Assembly (NCBI RefSeq): GCF_021654115.1
Contig: NZ_JAIWJF010000001.1
Span: 372,001-436,000 of the forward strand
From: Furfurilactobacillus milii
Lineage (GTDB): Bacteria > Bacillota > Bacilli > Lactobacillales > Lactobacillaceae
Length of the DNA: 64,000 nt
Direction of reading: 5' to 3'
Both the position numbers and the translations under genes were made by a program. This document shows positions 25,952 through 35,180 of the stretch, one piece after another. The first letter of the stretch is position 1. Each line of letters begins with the position of its first letter. A model generated the notes under the pieces. It was not told where the DNA came from, did not search any database, and worked only from the letters and a program-made list of their open reading frames with translations.

Positions 25952-26837
25952 GATTGGCCACCTCGATTCTGAAGATTTCATCTAACGACGGTGGCTCTTG
26001 CGAAAATTCCGGAATGTAACCCTGGCTGGTGGCAGCCTTGAATAGGTCATGACCTACGTTTTCATTGTCTAGCGTTAGTTCGTAGGCATTGCCACGTTGC
26101 TGAACATCATTAACGCCAGGAAAGGCGGCTAATGTTGCATGATCCAACGGTGAGCGCAAACGGACACGGGTGTTGCCGAACTGTGACCGAATTTCGTCTG
26201 GTGTGCCACTAAGTACGGTTTCACCGTTTCTTAGCATCAGTAGATGATCACTGATGCGTTCCACGTTTGCCATGTCATGAGAGGAGAAGATGATGCTGGC
26301 GCCATGTTGCTTCATTTCGATGATACTGTCTTCGAGTAGTTGGGCATTAACAGGATCGAGACCGCTAAATGGTTCATCAAGGATAATGAGTTTCGGTTGA
26401 TGAATTAATGTGGCAATTAACTGAACCTTTTGTTGATTCCCCTTGGATAGGTCCTTGATCTTATCTGTCAGTTTGCCCTTAACATTAAAGCGTGCCATCC
26501 ACTGTGGGAGAGCTTTTCGTGTAACAGCGGGTTTTTGCCCACGAAGGGCGGCAAAGTAGACTACTTGGTCCTGGATGGACATACGGGTGTAAAGGCCACG
26601 TTCCTCGGGCAAGAAGCCGACCGTGTTGTAGTCGGCTTTAGTCAGGGGATGACCCTGCCATAAAACGGTGCCACTATCAGGTTGTAGGAGGTTTAAAATC
26701 ATCCGAAACGTGGTGGTTTTGCCAGCACCGTTTTGACCGATCAGGCCCATGATTTCGCCTTCTTGAATGGTAAACGATTCATCCTCAACACCTTGTTTAG
26801 GGCCGAATCGTTTTGTTAAGTTTGTTACAGTTAGCAT
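25944..26837 (-). CDS. ABC transporter ATP-binding protein (NatA-like)
   Basis: A 297-residue ATPase with Walker A GQNGAGKTT, signature LSKGNQQ, Walker B LIILDEPFSGLD and the H-loop SSHDMANVERIS. The C-terminal 80 residues resemble the DUF4162 extension of NatA-like subunits. It pairs with the overlapping downstream permease. The ATG at 26837 follows GAGGTAA; a longer in-frame reading adds a hydrophobic leader without a ribosome site and is rejected. Confidence 0.92.
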   Translation of the reverse strand: MLTVTNLTKRFGPKQGVEDESFTIQEGEIMGLIGQNGAGKTTTFRMILNLLQPDSGTVLWQGHPLTKADYNTVGFLPEERGLYTRMSIQDQVVYFAALRGQKPAVTRKALPQWMARFNVKGKLTDKIKDLSKGNQQKVQLIATLIHQPKLIILDEPFSGLDPVNAQLLEDSIIEMKQHGASIIFSSHDMANVERISDHLLMLRNGETVLSGTPDEIRSQFGNTRVRLRSPLDHATLAAFPGVNDVQQRGNAYELTLDNENVGHDLFKAATSQGYIPEFSQEPPSLDEIFRIEVANHE

Positions 26838-27024
26838 GCGATTACCTCGTTTGGAGTGCGTCATTACCGTGAACATTAACACTGTCAGTATATGAAAAAA
26901 TGCAACGAATGAACAGAAAATTTGTTTGTTTAGATGGGTTATGGCTTGCATTCGAGTGGGTGGAAAGCGCTAGTATATAGTCACGGTGGTTGTTAACTGC
27001 CTTTTATTAAATGGAGGTATGAAA

Positions 27025-27873
27025 ATGGCAACAGTTACAGATACTTATAAGTTAAGTAACGGCATTGAGATTCCTAAAGTCGGCTTTGGCACATGGCAGA
27101 TTCCTGCTGGTGACGTTGCCTACAATTCTGTCGCAAACGCCCTTAAGGTTGGCTATCGGCACATTGATACAGCGAAGGCATACGCAAACGAAGCGAGTGT
27201 TGGCCAAGCCATTCGCGATTCAGGCATCGATCGCAAGGATATTTTTGTTACATCAAAATTGCCCGGCGAGACGAAGACATATGACGGTACATTGGCGGAT
27301 TTTGACGCAACATTTAAAGCTTTAGATATCGATTATTTAGATTTGTACTTGGTTCATGCACCGTGGCCATGGTCACAAATTGGTACCAACCATGATAAGG
27401 AAAACGTTGATGTTTGGCGCGCCATGCAGGAAATCTACAAGAGCGGCCGAGTAAAGGCCATTGGTGTTTCAAACTTCAATGTACACGACTTGCAAAACGT
27501 GATGGAGGATGCTGAAATTGCGCCGATGGTCGACCAAATTCAGTACTACGTTGGCTTTACAGAGCCAAAGATTGTCGACTTTGCCAAGCAAAATAATATT
27601 TTGGTTGAAGCCTATTCACCATTAGCAACTGGTGGTTTGTTGAACAATGAGGATGTTGCCGCGATGGCTAAAAAGTACGGCGTTAGTGTCGCCCAACTAG
27701 CTTTACGGTTCTGCATCCAAAATGGCTTGCTGCCACTGCCTAAAGCTACGAGTGCCGCGCACATTGAGGCAAATAAAGAACTCGACTTTACGATTCAAGG
27801 TGAGGACATGGACAAGTTGAACAACATGCCTGATACTGCACCATCACATTTTCACAATGCAACACAAGGCTAG
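27025..27873 (+). CDS. Aldo/keto reductase (2,5-diketogluconate reductase-like)
   Basis: A 282-residue AKR family enzyme. Tetrad: Asp and Tyr in DTAKAYANE, Lys in VTSKLPGE, His in YLVHAPWPWS; cofactor loop LLPLPKATS in place of the more common IPKS. It is a paralogue of the enzyme at 404-1279. The start at 27025 is chosen because GGAGG at 27013-27017 is 7 nt upstream; an ATG two codons earlier is too close. It is divergent from the NatAB operon. The substrate is unknown. Confidence 0.9.
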   Translation: MATVTDTYKLSNGIEIPKVGFGTWQIPAGDVAYNSVANALKVGYRHIDTAKAYANEASVGQAIRDSGIDRKDIFVTSKLPGETKTYDGTLADFDATFKALDIDYLDLYLVHAPWPWSQIGTNHDKENVDVWRAMQEIYKSGRVKAIGVSNFNVHDLQNVMEDAEIAPMVDQIQYYVGFTEPKIVDFAKQNNILVEAYSPLATGGLLNNEDVAAMAKKYGVSVAQLALRFCIQNGLLPLPKATSAAHIEANKELDFTIQGEDMDKLNNMPDTAPSHFHNATQG

Positions 27874-27900
27874 TTTGAAATCTTGTTAACTAGTTAAATA

Positions 27901-27946
27901 AAAGAGCCGTTGCGCAAACAATTTATGTTTGTGCAGCGGCTCTTTT
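27901..27946 (+). terminator. Rho-independent terminator
   Basis: AAAGAGCCGTTGCGCAAACA pairs with GTTTGTGCAGCGGCTCTTTT. Confidence 0.85.
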
Positions 27947-27973
27947 AAGTGTTTGTGTTTGGGCATCCTACCC

Positions 27974-27996
27974 GGTCCGTCAAATTGAGACGGACC
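27974..27996. other. Short perfect hairpin in the intergenic region
   Basis: GGTCCGTC-AAATTGA-GACGGACC, 8 bp with no T-run. Role unknown; nothing else is seen between the terminator and the next gene end. Confidence 0.35.
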
Positions 27997-28065
27997 GTTC
28001 CATGTTTGGGTTCACGCTGTTATTGCGATGATCTTTATTCAAGCATCTTCAAAAAAGTCTAAATA

Positions 28066-28707
28066 TCAGTAACCAGCTGGTGAATCTGCTTCAGTGCTTG
28101 GCTGGAAGACAGCGATGCTGGCACGGTTATCACGGGTGGAATCAGTGATTAGCTTAATGACATAATCGCTGACGCTGGCGCGCGAAACAATGGTGTTTGT
28201 AACTGTAGTGCCACTGGCTGAGGTGTCATAGTCAATGGTTGCGTCATTGGTCATCCAGGCACAACGAATCAGCGTATAATTCAAAGCTGAATTTTTGATC
28301 ACGTCTGCCGCACGAACGGATACGGACATTAAGTCACCAACGGCCTGATTTTCCCATTCTTTAAAAGCACCGGTTAGTTCGTTCTCGATACCGATGCCAG
28401 TAATCCATAGTACTCTCGAGACGTGCGCTTTTTCCATAGCGGCAGTAATGACTTGCGCCTGCTGCTCATGTTCCGTGTCACCACCAAGGGTTTCAAAGAC
28501 AATGTCTTGATTAACCATGGCTCGATTTACCGTCACGGCGTCAATTGCATCGCCCTCGATAACCGTTTCACGGGCAGGATCAGTAATTGTCAGGCGTGAT
28601 GCATTCCTCAAGAACAAGGTTAAGTGGGCATCCGTCTCGTTTAATAAACGTTCAGTGACTTGACGGCCAATCGTGCCATTAGCCCCTAAAATTAAAACAT
28701 TTTGCAT
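28066..28707 (-). CDS. NAD(P)-binding (NmrA/YwnB-like) protein
   Basis: A 213-residue atypical short-chain dehydrogenase-like protein: glycine-rich nucleotide motif VLILGANGTIGRQVTERLL at the N-terminus, VFETLGGDTE and ALNYTLIRCAWMT in the middle. Such NmrA-like proteins bind NAD(P) and often act as redox sensors or quinone reductases; the lack of a clear YxxxK catalytic pair argues against a classical dehydrogenase. The ATG at 28707 follows GGAGG. It lies 82 nt downstream of the MFS exporter gene on the same strand and may be co-transcribed. Confidence 0.8.
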   Translation of the reverse strand: MQNVLILGANGTIGRQVTERLLNETDAHLTLFLRNASRLTITDPARETVIEGDAIDAVTVNRAMVNQDIVFETLGGDTEHEQQAQVITAAMEKAHVSRVLWITGIGIENELTGAFKEWENQAVGDLMSVSVRAADVIKNSALNYTLIRCAWMTNDATIDYDTSASGTTVTNTIVSRASVSDYVIKLITDSTRDNRASIAVFQPSTEADSPAGY

Positions 28708-28789
28708 CGTTAATACCTCCCAAACTCAGCTATTTCGACTAAGTGACGTCAGTATAGAGCCTTCGAGTAACTGTAATGCAAACGAATTT

Positions 28790-30184
28790 CTAAAGTTTTT
28801 TGTGATTTAACCGCAGACCGTGAACCAATACAAAGAAGTTAATCAGCAAGAGTACCGCCAGCACAATAAAACCACGATGCGTGCCTAACTGAGTGCGGAA
28901 TGTAAAGGAGTGAGTGCTACCGGCCTGTGTCAGCGCGACTACCGCAGACACAATCGCCGTTCCGACAGCGCCGGCGAATTGCTGAACGGTGTTGTAAATA
29001 GCGTTACCATCACTTTGTTGTTGGTCTGACAGAGATTTTAGGCCGGTTGTCATGATGTTGCCGAATGCTAGGCCGGTACCAAACATATAGAGCAGATACC
29101 AACTTAAAATGATGCCAGGAGTCAGAGAGCTTGTGCCAAACATCATGCCGCCCAACGCGACTAACTGACAGAAAGCACCGGTCAAAATTGGCCGTGTTGG
29201 ACCGAAATGGTCGAGAATCGTGCCACCTAGGGGCGCAAATAACGCTCCTAGCGCAGCTCCAGGCAGGACAACCAACCCGGCAATCAAGGCACTTTTACCG
29301 TTTACGAGTTGCAGGAAGTTTGGCAGGAGAAAGGATAATCCCAGCGCACTGATTTGAACGAGAAAGAATGCTAAAAGGTGCCAACTGAAAACGGGTTGAC
29401 TAAAAACTGTCAACTTAATCAGTGGCTGGTCAATACGTTTGGAACGCCAAACGAACGCTGCGAGGGCCAAACAACCAATGACGATGCCTAAAATAACAGG
29501 CCACGGTTGGGTCGTCACGTGGGCCATATTGCTGAGACCAAGGATAAAGCTGATGAAGGTCAGCGCGACTAGCCCCCAACTGAGAACGTCAAAATGGACC
29601 TTTTCTGTTTTATTGACTTGCCGAATGGTCAGTAGACCGGTAATCAGCGAGAGTAGCAACAGTGGGATGAGGAACATAAAGATGTCCCGCCAGTTGAGGT
29701 TGCTGACAATCAGGCCGCCATATGTTGGTCCTAATGCAGGTGCAACCGCGGTGACTAGCGTGCCAATGTCCATAAGCAGACCAATTTTGTCCATTGGTGC
29801 CTGTTCCAAAATGATGTTAAACATCAACGGCAGTGCAATCCCAGTTGCAACACCCTGAATGAGGCGTCCTAGAAGAAGCACGCCAAATGTCGGGGCAAGC
29901 GTATCAACGAGCAGGCCAGCAATAAACAGCAAGTTGGCCGTTAAAAAGAGTGTCCGCGTTTTGAATCGTCGTTTGAGGAAGGACGAAATCGGGACAAACG
30001 TCGCAACAATGAGCAGGTAGCCAGTGGTTAACCACTGAACGGTTCCCGTACTGATGTGAAATTGCCGCATCAATACGGGAAAAGTAATATTCATGGCCGT
30101 CTCGACCACCACACCGGCAAATGACATTAGACCAGTGGCAAAAATGGCAAGGATCAAGCGACTATTGAGCGTTCGTTGTTGCAA
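28790..30184 (-). CDS. MFS multidrug exporter, DHA2 family (14 TM)
   Basis: A 464-residue transporter with about 14 hydrophobic segments. The DHA2 motifs are visible: IQGVATGIALPLMFNIILE after GRL, and the motif C-like GPTYGGLI. The family exports drugs and toxic compounds with protons. The start is TTG at 30184 behind AAGGAGG, a common choice in this organism's genes. No dedicated regulator is adjacent. The substrate is unknown. Confidence 0.88.
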   Translation of the reverse strand: MQQRTLNSRLILAIFATGLMSFAGVVVETAMNITFPVLMRQFHISTGTVQWLTTGYLLIVATFVPISSFLKRRFKTRTLFLTANLLFIAGLLVDTLAPTFGVLLLGRLIQGVATGIALPLMFNIILEQAPMDKIGLLMDIGTLVTAVAPALGPTYGGLIVSNLNWRDIFMFLIPLLLLSLITGLLTIRQVNKTEKVHFDVLSWGLVALTFISFILGLSNMAHVTTQPWPVILGIVIGCLALAAFVWRSKRIDQPLIKLTVFSQPVFSWHLLAFFLVQISALGLSFLLPNFLQLVNGKSALIAGLVVLPGAALGALFAPLGGTILDHFGPTRPILTGAFCQLVALGGMMFGTSSLTPGIILSWYLLYMFGTGLAFGNIMTTGLKSLSDQQQSDGNAIYNTVQQFAGAVGTAIVSAVVALTQAGSTHSFTFRTQLGTHRGFIVLAVLLLINFFVLVHGLRLNHKKL

Positions 30185-30285
30185 AAAAAGACCTCCTTAA
30201 AGTGCAATTAAACGTTACTTCGTTTATATCACAGTCTCGGAAGGTCTCGCTAGAACGAATTTATAAAACTTTTTATGAAGAGCAA

Positions 30286-30975
30286 TTAATCACTGAATTG
30301 AATGTTCTTTTGATGGATCGCAATGGAGTAGCCGATGATGATCAATAGGATGCCAACTGCAGCAAACCAAATCGCGTGAACATTGAAGGAAAGTTGCAAG
30401 AGTGCCGAGATGATGGCGCCCGCCGCAAACGCAAAAACCAACTCTAGGTACAGCATTGCGCTAATTAGTTGACTGCGGTTGTGATGGAAATGAAACTCAC
30501 CAATCGCAATCATTGCCATTTTAAGGTTACCGGTGGAATAAACGCTGTTGTATCCGTGACCTTCAATGGCATTAAAAGCCGTTGTTTGCATGGCCATGAC
30601 CATTGCTAACGGTGGTACCGCAAAAATGTCAGACACGCTCCGTGGTTCGAACCCAACGATGATACAAACCACCATTTCCAGTAAGAGGGTGGGAATCCGC
30701 CAATAGTATGTGTTGTGACGATGTTTAAATAAACTGACGGCCAGCACGCCCAGCGAGAAAAAGAGGATGGCTGCCACCTTGGTCATGAGGCTAGGCAGAT
30801 TGCGTTTGGCAACATCGACACTCAGAAAAATGATGTTACCAGTCTGCATGGCTGCCAATGAGCCACCGCGCTGTTCAAATGTATAAGCATCGATAAAACC
30901 ACCGACCATTGTGAGAGCTACGGCGAGCCGGCGAAGCTGGTAAATCTGGGGAACACCGTCTTTATCTAGGGGCAT
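30286..30975 (-). CDS. DUF1275 (YoaK-family) membrane protein
   Basis: A 229-residue protein with six predicted membrane helices. TMVGGFIDAYTFEQRGGSLAAMQTGNIIFL is the diagnostic DUF1275 segment, and FNAIEGHGYNSVYSTGNLKMA is the matching repeat in the second half. Function in bacteria is unknown. The ATG at 30975 follows GGAAAGAAG; a longer form has no ribosome site. Confidence 0.87.
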   Translation of the reverse strand: MPLDKDGVPQIYQLRRLAVALTMVGGFIDAYTFEQRGGSLAAMQTGNIIFLSVDVAKRNLPSLMTKVAAILFFSLGVLAVSLFKHRHNTYYWRIPTLLLEMVVCIIVGFEPRSVSDIFAVPPLAMVMAMQTTAFNAIEGHGYNSVYSTGNLKMAMIAIGEFHFHHNRSQLISAMLYLELVFAFAAGAIISALLQLSFNVHAIWFAAVGILLIIIGYSIAIHQKNIQFSD

Positions 30976-31280
30976 AATAAACTTCTTTCCGATTTCGTAT
31001 AAGGAATAGTTTAGCACAACCGCAGAAGATTAAAATTCAATGATAAAACGTGAACTAAAATGCAAAAAAATTAATTGTTAATTATTTGAACAGCTTGAGG
31101 TACTTAATCCATATGTGAGTAATGATTGACGGGGTGTATTGTTCAAAACTTAATTGTGGGAGTATTTCAAAATGTTGCAATATCAGCATCTTTCACGAGT
31201 CACATCAATTGTTGGCAAAACTAATTATTCTTATGATTACGATAAGAACTGTAGCAAAAGCAATAGATGGAGGCGACGAA

Positions 31281-34200
31281 ATGATGATGGAAATTGGTAC
31301 GCATTCAAAATGGGTGGCCAAGATGGCTCATGGTTTTTCTGCCACACTGATTATGTTTGGAACACTTGGTGGACTAGCATGGAGCCCACCAGCGTCCGCA
31401 AAGGCGGAAACGAAGACAAAGCAACAAACTGAGCGTAACGAAGGGACAATCAATGTTTCTGCAAAGGACTTCTTGGAGCGATTTAATCTGAATGGGTCAG
31501 CGAAATATAAGTATGATGAGGCAAGTGATACGGGAATTGTAACCCTTACTGAAAACGAACTTGAACAGGCTGGTAATTTTACGTTAAAAGATCGGATCGA
31601 TCTTGATAAGAGCTTTGAACTGACTGGTTCGGTTAACCTCGGTAGTGATCCAAAGACTACAGGAGCTGACGGTATTGGGTTTGCCTTCCACCCTGGCGAT
31701 ACGAATGCGGTGGGATATCGTGGCGCCAACATGGGAATCGGTGGATTGCAAAATGCCATTGGTTTTCAGCTAGATACTTTCCATAATAGCTATTCAGCCC
31801 CAGATCCCAATGGAAAATACCCCAATTATCAGTTAGGGTGGGAAGCCGATCCAAACGTCAATCCATATGGGGCGTTTGTTACAACGGATGGTGAAAAGGG
31901 CTGGGCCACGATTGACACGGATACGGTGCAGAAGTTTGATGGCCCAAAGAATATCGATGGTAATTTTAGGCCCTTCAAGATTTCTTATGACGGAAAAACG
32001 CGTTTGTTAACGGTTCAGTATGATGCGGCTGAAGGCGCAAAGTATTGGACATACACGATTCCTAAGGGCGAGCAGTATCAACAGATGGCGATGGCCGTCA
32101 GCGCTTCCACTGGGGGTTCGAAAAACAAACATCAGTATAAATTTGATAATTTTAAGTATGAGTCTTGGTCTGGTATTAACGTACGATATGTTCGTGAAGA
32201 TAAGGATGATTATCATGACATCGCCGATCCTGAAAGCATGTCAGGACCAGATGGACAAGAGTACCAAACAGAACAAAAAGACATTGCTGGTTACAGATTT
32301 AAAGAAATGGGTAAAGACAGTTTGCCCGCTGCCGGAACATACAGCGGAACTGGTGGCACCGTAATTTACGTTTATGAATCGACTCAGTCGGACTCGGCTG
32401 GTGTTAAAGTGATTCACAAAACGGAAGATGGCAAAATTCTGAAAACTGAAAATGCCACTTACGGAAAAGATTCAAGTGGCAATCCTTTGCCGCCAATTGT
32501 TGGTAATCAATATTTTACGCAGCAGGGCACATTTGACGGGTATGTCTTCGTTAAAGTAGATGAAAGTGGCTGGGCGCCAACAGGTTTCTTGGAGAAAGAC
32601 GAGGGTATCGTGACTTATATTTATCGCGATAAGAATGCGCCAGAACCCGCGATGCCAGTAACGGTTAACCACGTTGATAAGAGCACAGGCAATTTATTGC
32701 AAGAAGGATTGGCGACATTTCCAGATGGCTTGTTTGTCGGTCAACGATATACATCGGAAATTGGTGAGTTTCCTGGTTTCAAGTATGTTGGCATCGACGA
32801 AAATGGATTGAAGCCTACAGGAATTCTGGACAATAAAGGTGGCGCTGTGACCTATTACTATGAGCCAGAACCAGAGTCTGCTGGGGAAGTGAAGGTTCAC
32901 TACCAAACGGAAGATGGTAAATTGTTAGGCAATGCGGATGCCGATTATCCAGACGGTCAACATGTCGGCAAGCAGTACACGACGAAGCAAAAAGCGTTTG
33001 ATGGGTACGAATTCGTGAAGGTCGATGAGGAAAAAGGCTTGGCGGCCACTGGTACATTAACAGCCGACGATGGTGACGTTTACTACATCTACAAGGCAGT
33101 CGAACCAGACCCCGAACCTGCTGGGGAAGTGAAGGTTCACTACCAAACGGAAGATGGCAAGACATTAGGTAGTGCGGATGCCGATTATCCAGACGGTCAA
33201 CATGTCGGCAAACAATACACGACGAAGCAAAAAGCGTTTGATGGGTACGAATTCGTGAAAGTGGATGAAGAAAAGGGCCTAGCCGCAACTGGTACATTGA
33301 CCGCTGACGGTGGTGACGTTTACTACATCTACAAGGCAGTGGATCCTGAGCCAGAACCTGCCGGCAAAGTTACCGTTCATTATCAAACGGAAGATGGTCA
33401 GTCATTAGGTAGTGCAATGGCCGGTTACCCGGATGGTCAACATGTCGGTAAACAGTACACGACCGAGAAACGTGATTTTGATGGGTACGAATTCGTGAAA
33501 GTGGATGAAGAAAAAGGCTTAGCGGCTACTGGTACATTGACGGCCGAAGACGGTGATGTGTACTACATTTATAAAGCCACCGAAACGCCCGACCCCGAAC
33601 CTGCTGGTAAAGTGATGGTTCGTTATGTCACCGATGATGCTGAGCCTAAGGAGTTAAAGGATTCCGAAGAGGCCAAGTATTTAGACGAACAGGTTGTTGG
33701 TGGGCGTTACCAAACGACTAAATATACGTTTGAGGGATACAGTTTTAAAGAGGTATCCAGCGACGGTTTGCCAGCGAGTGGTTATCTGACCGCTGAGGGT
33801 GGTACAGTGACGTATGTTTATTCGAAAGAAGATGACCCAGCAAAATGTGGGCGTGTTCACGTGACTCATCAGACGGTTGACGGCGAGAAACTGGATAGTC
33901 ACGAAGCGGATTATCCAAATGGTCAGGCGGTTGGTGAACGGTATGAAGCCAGTCCATGTGATTTTCGGCCACTGACCTACCTGTTTACGACGGAGGACAG
34001 TGCGCCCGCAACTGGTACGTTGGAAGAAACCGACAAGCAGGTGACGTTCGTTTATGGTGACGCTGATGACAACTTGCCAAATGTGAAGGTTGAATATAAA
34101 ACGGAAGATGGCGACTTGCTTGGCAATGCAGTTGCAACATATCCAGAAGGTCAAGAAGTGGGTAAACCGTATCAAACAAACCAACGTGACTTTGACGGAT

Positions 34201-35027
34201 ATAGCTTTGTTAGGGTAGATGCCGCTGGTCTAGCCGCTAATGGTGACATTCCAGAAGGCGGTGGTACGGTAACTTATCTTTATCGGGCTAATCCAACAGA
34301 TCCAACACCAGGTGAACCGGATCCTGATCCAGATCCAACAGATCCAGAGCCATCACCCGTACCTGATCCTAAGCCAGATCCGGAACCGACACCGGAACCA
34401 TCAGATCCGACAGAACCATCCAATCCAGGAGATGAATCCAGTTCTGGTAGTTCAGAATCAGGCAATAGTAGTTCTAACACGGATAGTTCTGATACTGAAT
34501 CAAATGGTAATGACGTCAATAGCGGTTCCAACACTGGCGGTGGCAACGGCAACACGAGTAACTCCGACAGCTCAAGCGTCGACAGCGATGGATCGGGGAC
34601 AACAGGTAATCAGAATATTGACGCTGGAAAAGAAAACACGAATAATCAGCAGCAAACAACGACCGGTAATACAAACACTGATAACCAGTTAACTAATGGT
34701 CAATCACAAAACTATCCAGTAACCGACGTGCTTGGAGAAGTTCAACAATCGGGGATGGTGAGTGATGAATCAAGTACTGGACAGTCAATGTCTTCTGTTG
34801 AAGAAGCGACTGCCGCACATGATTCCGGTCAAGCACTGGCAGGTAATCAACCGGCAATGGAACAGATTGATCCCGGCGAACCAGCAACTAAATCATCGGC
34901 AAAAAAGGATTCAGGTGGTTTACCGTTCGTGGGTCAACGTACAGAAGCACTGGTTACTATTGGCGTCCTCGCCTTGTTAGTAACGTTTACAGGATTCTAT
35001 ATGTTTAAAAAACGGTCTAAAAAGTAA
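31281..35027 (+). CDS. Cell-surface lectin/MucBP-repeat adhesin
   Basis: A 1248-residue secreted, wall-associated protein. The signal peptide covers about residues 1-42 (ending SPPASA). An L-type lectin domain follows (about 55-300; GADGIGFAFHPGDT, AIGFQLDTFHN). Nine MucBP-type repeats of about 70 residues come next, three of them (from 32878) nearly identical. Then an Asp/Pro-rich and a Ser/Asn/Gly-rich wall-spanning linker, and a C-terminal LPFVGQR, hydrophobic helix and KKRSKK tail. The sorting motif is not canonical LPxTG. MucBP proteins bind mucin or other glycans. The start is the ATG at 31281 behind GGAGGCGA. An adhesin function is inferred from the family. Confidence 0.9.
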   Translation: MMMEIGTHSKWVAKMAHGFSATLIMFGTLGGLAWSPPASAKAETKTKQQTERNEGTINVSAKDFLERFNLNGSAKYKYDEASDTGIVTLTENELEQAGNFTLKDRIDLDKSFELTGSVNLGSDPKTTGADGIGFAFHPGDTNAVGYRGANMGIGGLQNAIGFQLDTFHNSYSAPDPNGKYPNYQLGWEADPNVNPYGAFVTTDGEKGWATIDTDTVQKFDGPKNIDGNFRPFKISYDGKTRLLTVQYDAAEGAKYWTYTIPKGEQYQQMAMAVSASTGGSKNKHQYKFDNFKYESWSGINVRYVREDKDDYHDIADPESMSGPDGQEYQTEQKDIAGYRFKEMGKDSLPAAGTYSGTGGTVIYVYESTQSDSAGVKVIHKTEDGKILKTENATYGKDSSGNPLPPIVGNQYFTQQGTFDGYVFVKVDESGWAPTGFLEKDEGIVTYIYRDKNAPEPAMPVTVNHVDKSTGNLLQEGLATFPDGLFVGQRYTSEIGEFPGFKYVGIDENGLKPTGILDNKGGAVTYYYEPEPESAGEVKVHYQTEDGKLLGNADADYPDGQHVGKQYTTKQKAFDGYEFVKVDEEKGLAATGTLTADDGDVYYIYKAVEPDPEPAGEVKVHYQTEDGKTLGSADADYPDGQHVGKQYTTKQKAFDGYEFVKVDEEKGLAATGTLTADGGDVYYIYKAVDPEPEPAGKVTVHYQTEDGQSLGSAMAGYPDGQHVGKQYTTEKRDFDGYEFVKVDEEKGLAATGTLTAEDGDVYYIYKATETPDPEPAGKVMVRYVTDDAEPKELKDSEEAKYLDEQVVGGRYQTTKYTFEGYSFKEVSSDGLPASGYLTAEGGTVTYVYSKEDDPAKCGRVHVTHQTVDGEKLDSHEADYPNGQAVGERYEASPCDFRPLTYLFTTEDSAPATGTLEETDKQVTFVYGDADDNLPNVKVEYKTEDGDLLGNAVATYPEGQEVGKPYQTNQRDFDGYSFVRVDAAGLAANGDIPEGGGTVTYLYRANPTDPTPGEPDPDPDPTDPEPSPVPDPKPDPEPTPEPSDPTEPSNPGDESSSGSSESGNSSSNTDSSDTESNGNDVNSGSNTGGGNGNTSNSDSSSVDSDGSGTTGNQNIDAGKENTNNQQQTTTGNTNTDNQLTNGQSQNYPVTDVLGEVQQSGMVSDESSTGQSMSSVEEATAAHDSGQALAGNQPAMEQIDPGEPATKSSAKKDSGGLPFVGQRTEALVTIGVLALLVTFTGFYMFKKRSKK
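32878..33600 (+). repeat. Tandem 240-nt repeats encoding MucBP domains
   Basis: Three direct repeats with a 240-nt period start near 32878, 33118 and 33358. The first two are nearly identical in DNA, and the third is about 80% alike. Each encodes one MucBP domain (VHYQTEDG ... YYIYKA). Recombination between them could change repeat number. Confidence 0.85.
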
Positions 35028-35045
35028 TTTCCTATCTTAACTGAA

Positions 35046-35097
35046 AGTACTGACTGTAATTGGTGTACCAATTGGCAATTACGGTCGGTGCTTTTTT
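35046..35097 (+). terminator. Rho-independent terminator of the adhesin gene
   Basis: AGTACTGACTGTAATTG pairs with CAATTACGGTCGGTGCT, then TTTTTT. Confidence 0.82.
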
Positions 35098-35180
35098 GAT
35101 GGGTTGCGTCCGAAAACGAGTTAGCGTAGAGTAAATTGCATCTCTTTTTACAAAAATGACCGGATAAGAAAGGAAACATC

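Noticed and set aside
26944-26966. cre-like sequence TGGAAAGCGCTAG before the aldo-keto reductase at 27025
   Set aside because: The CG step is one base out of register with the consensus and the right half does not match.
31122-31280. Longer start of the lectin/MucBP protein
   Set aside because: The extension has no ribosome site and would bury the signal peptide; GGAGGCGA fits the ATG at 31281.
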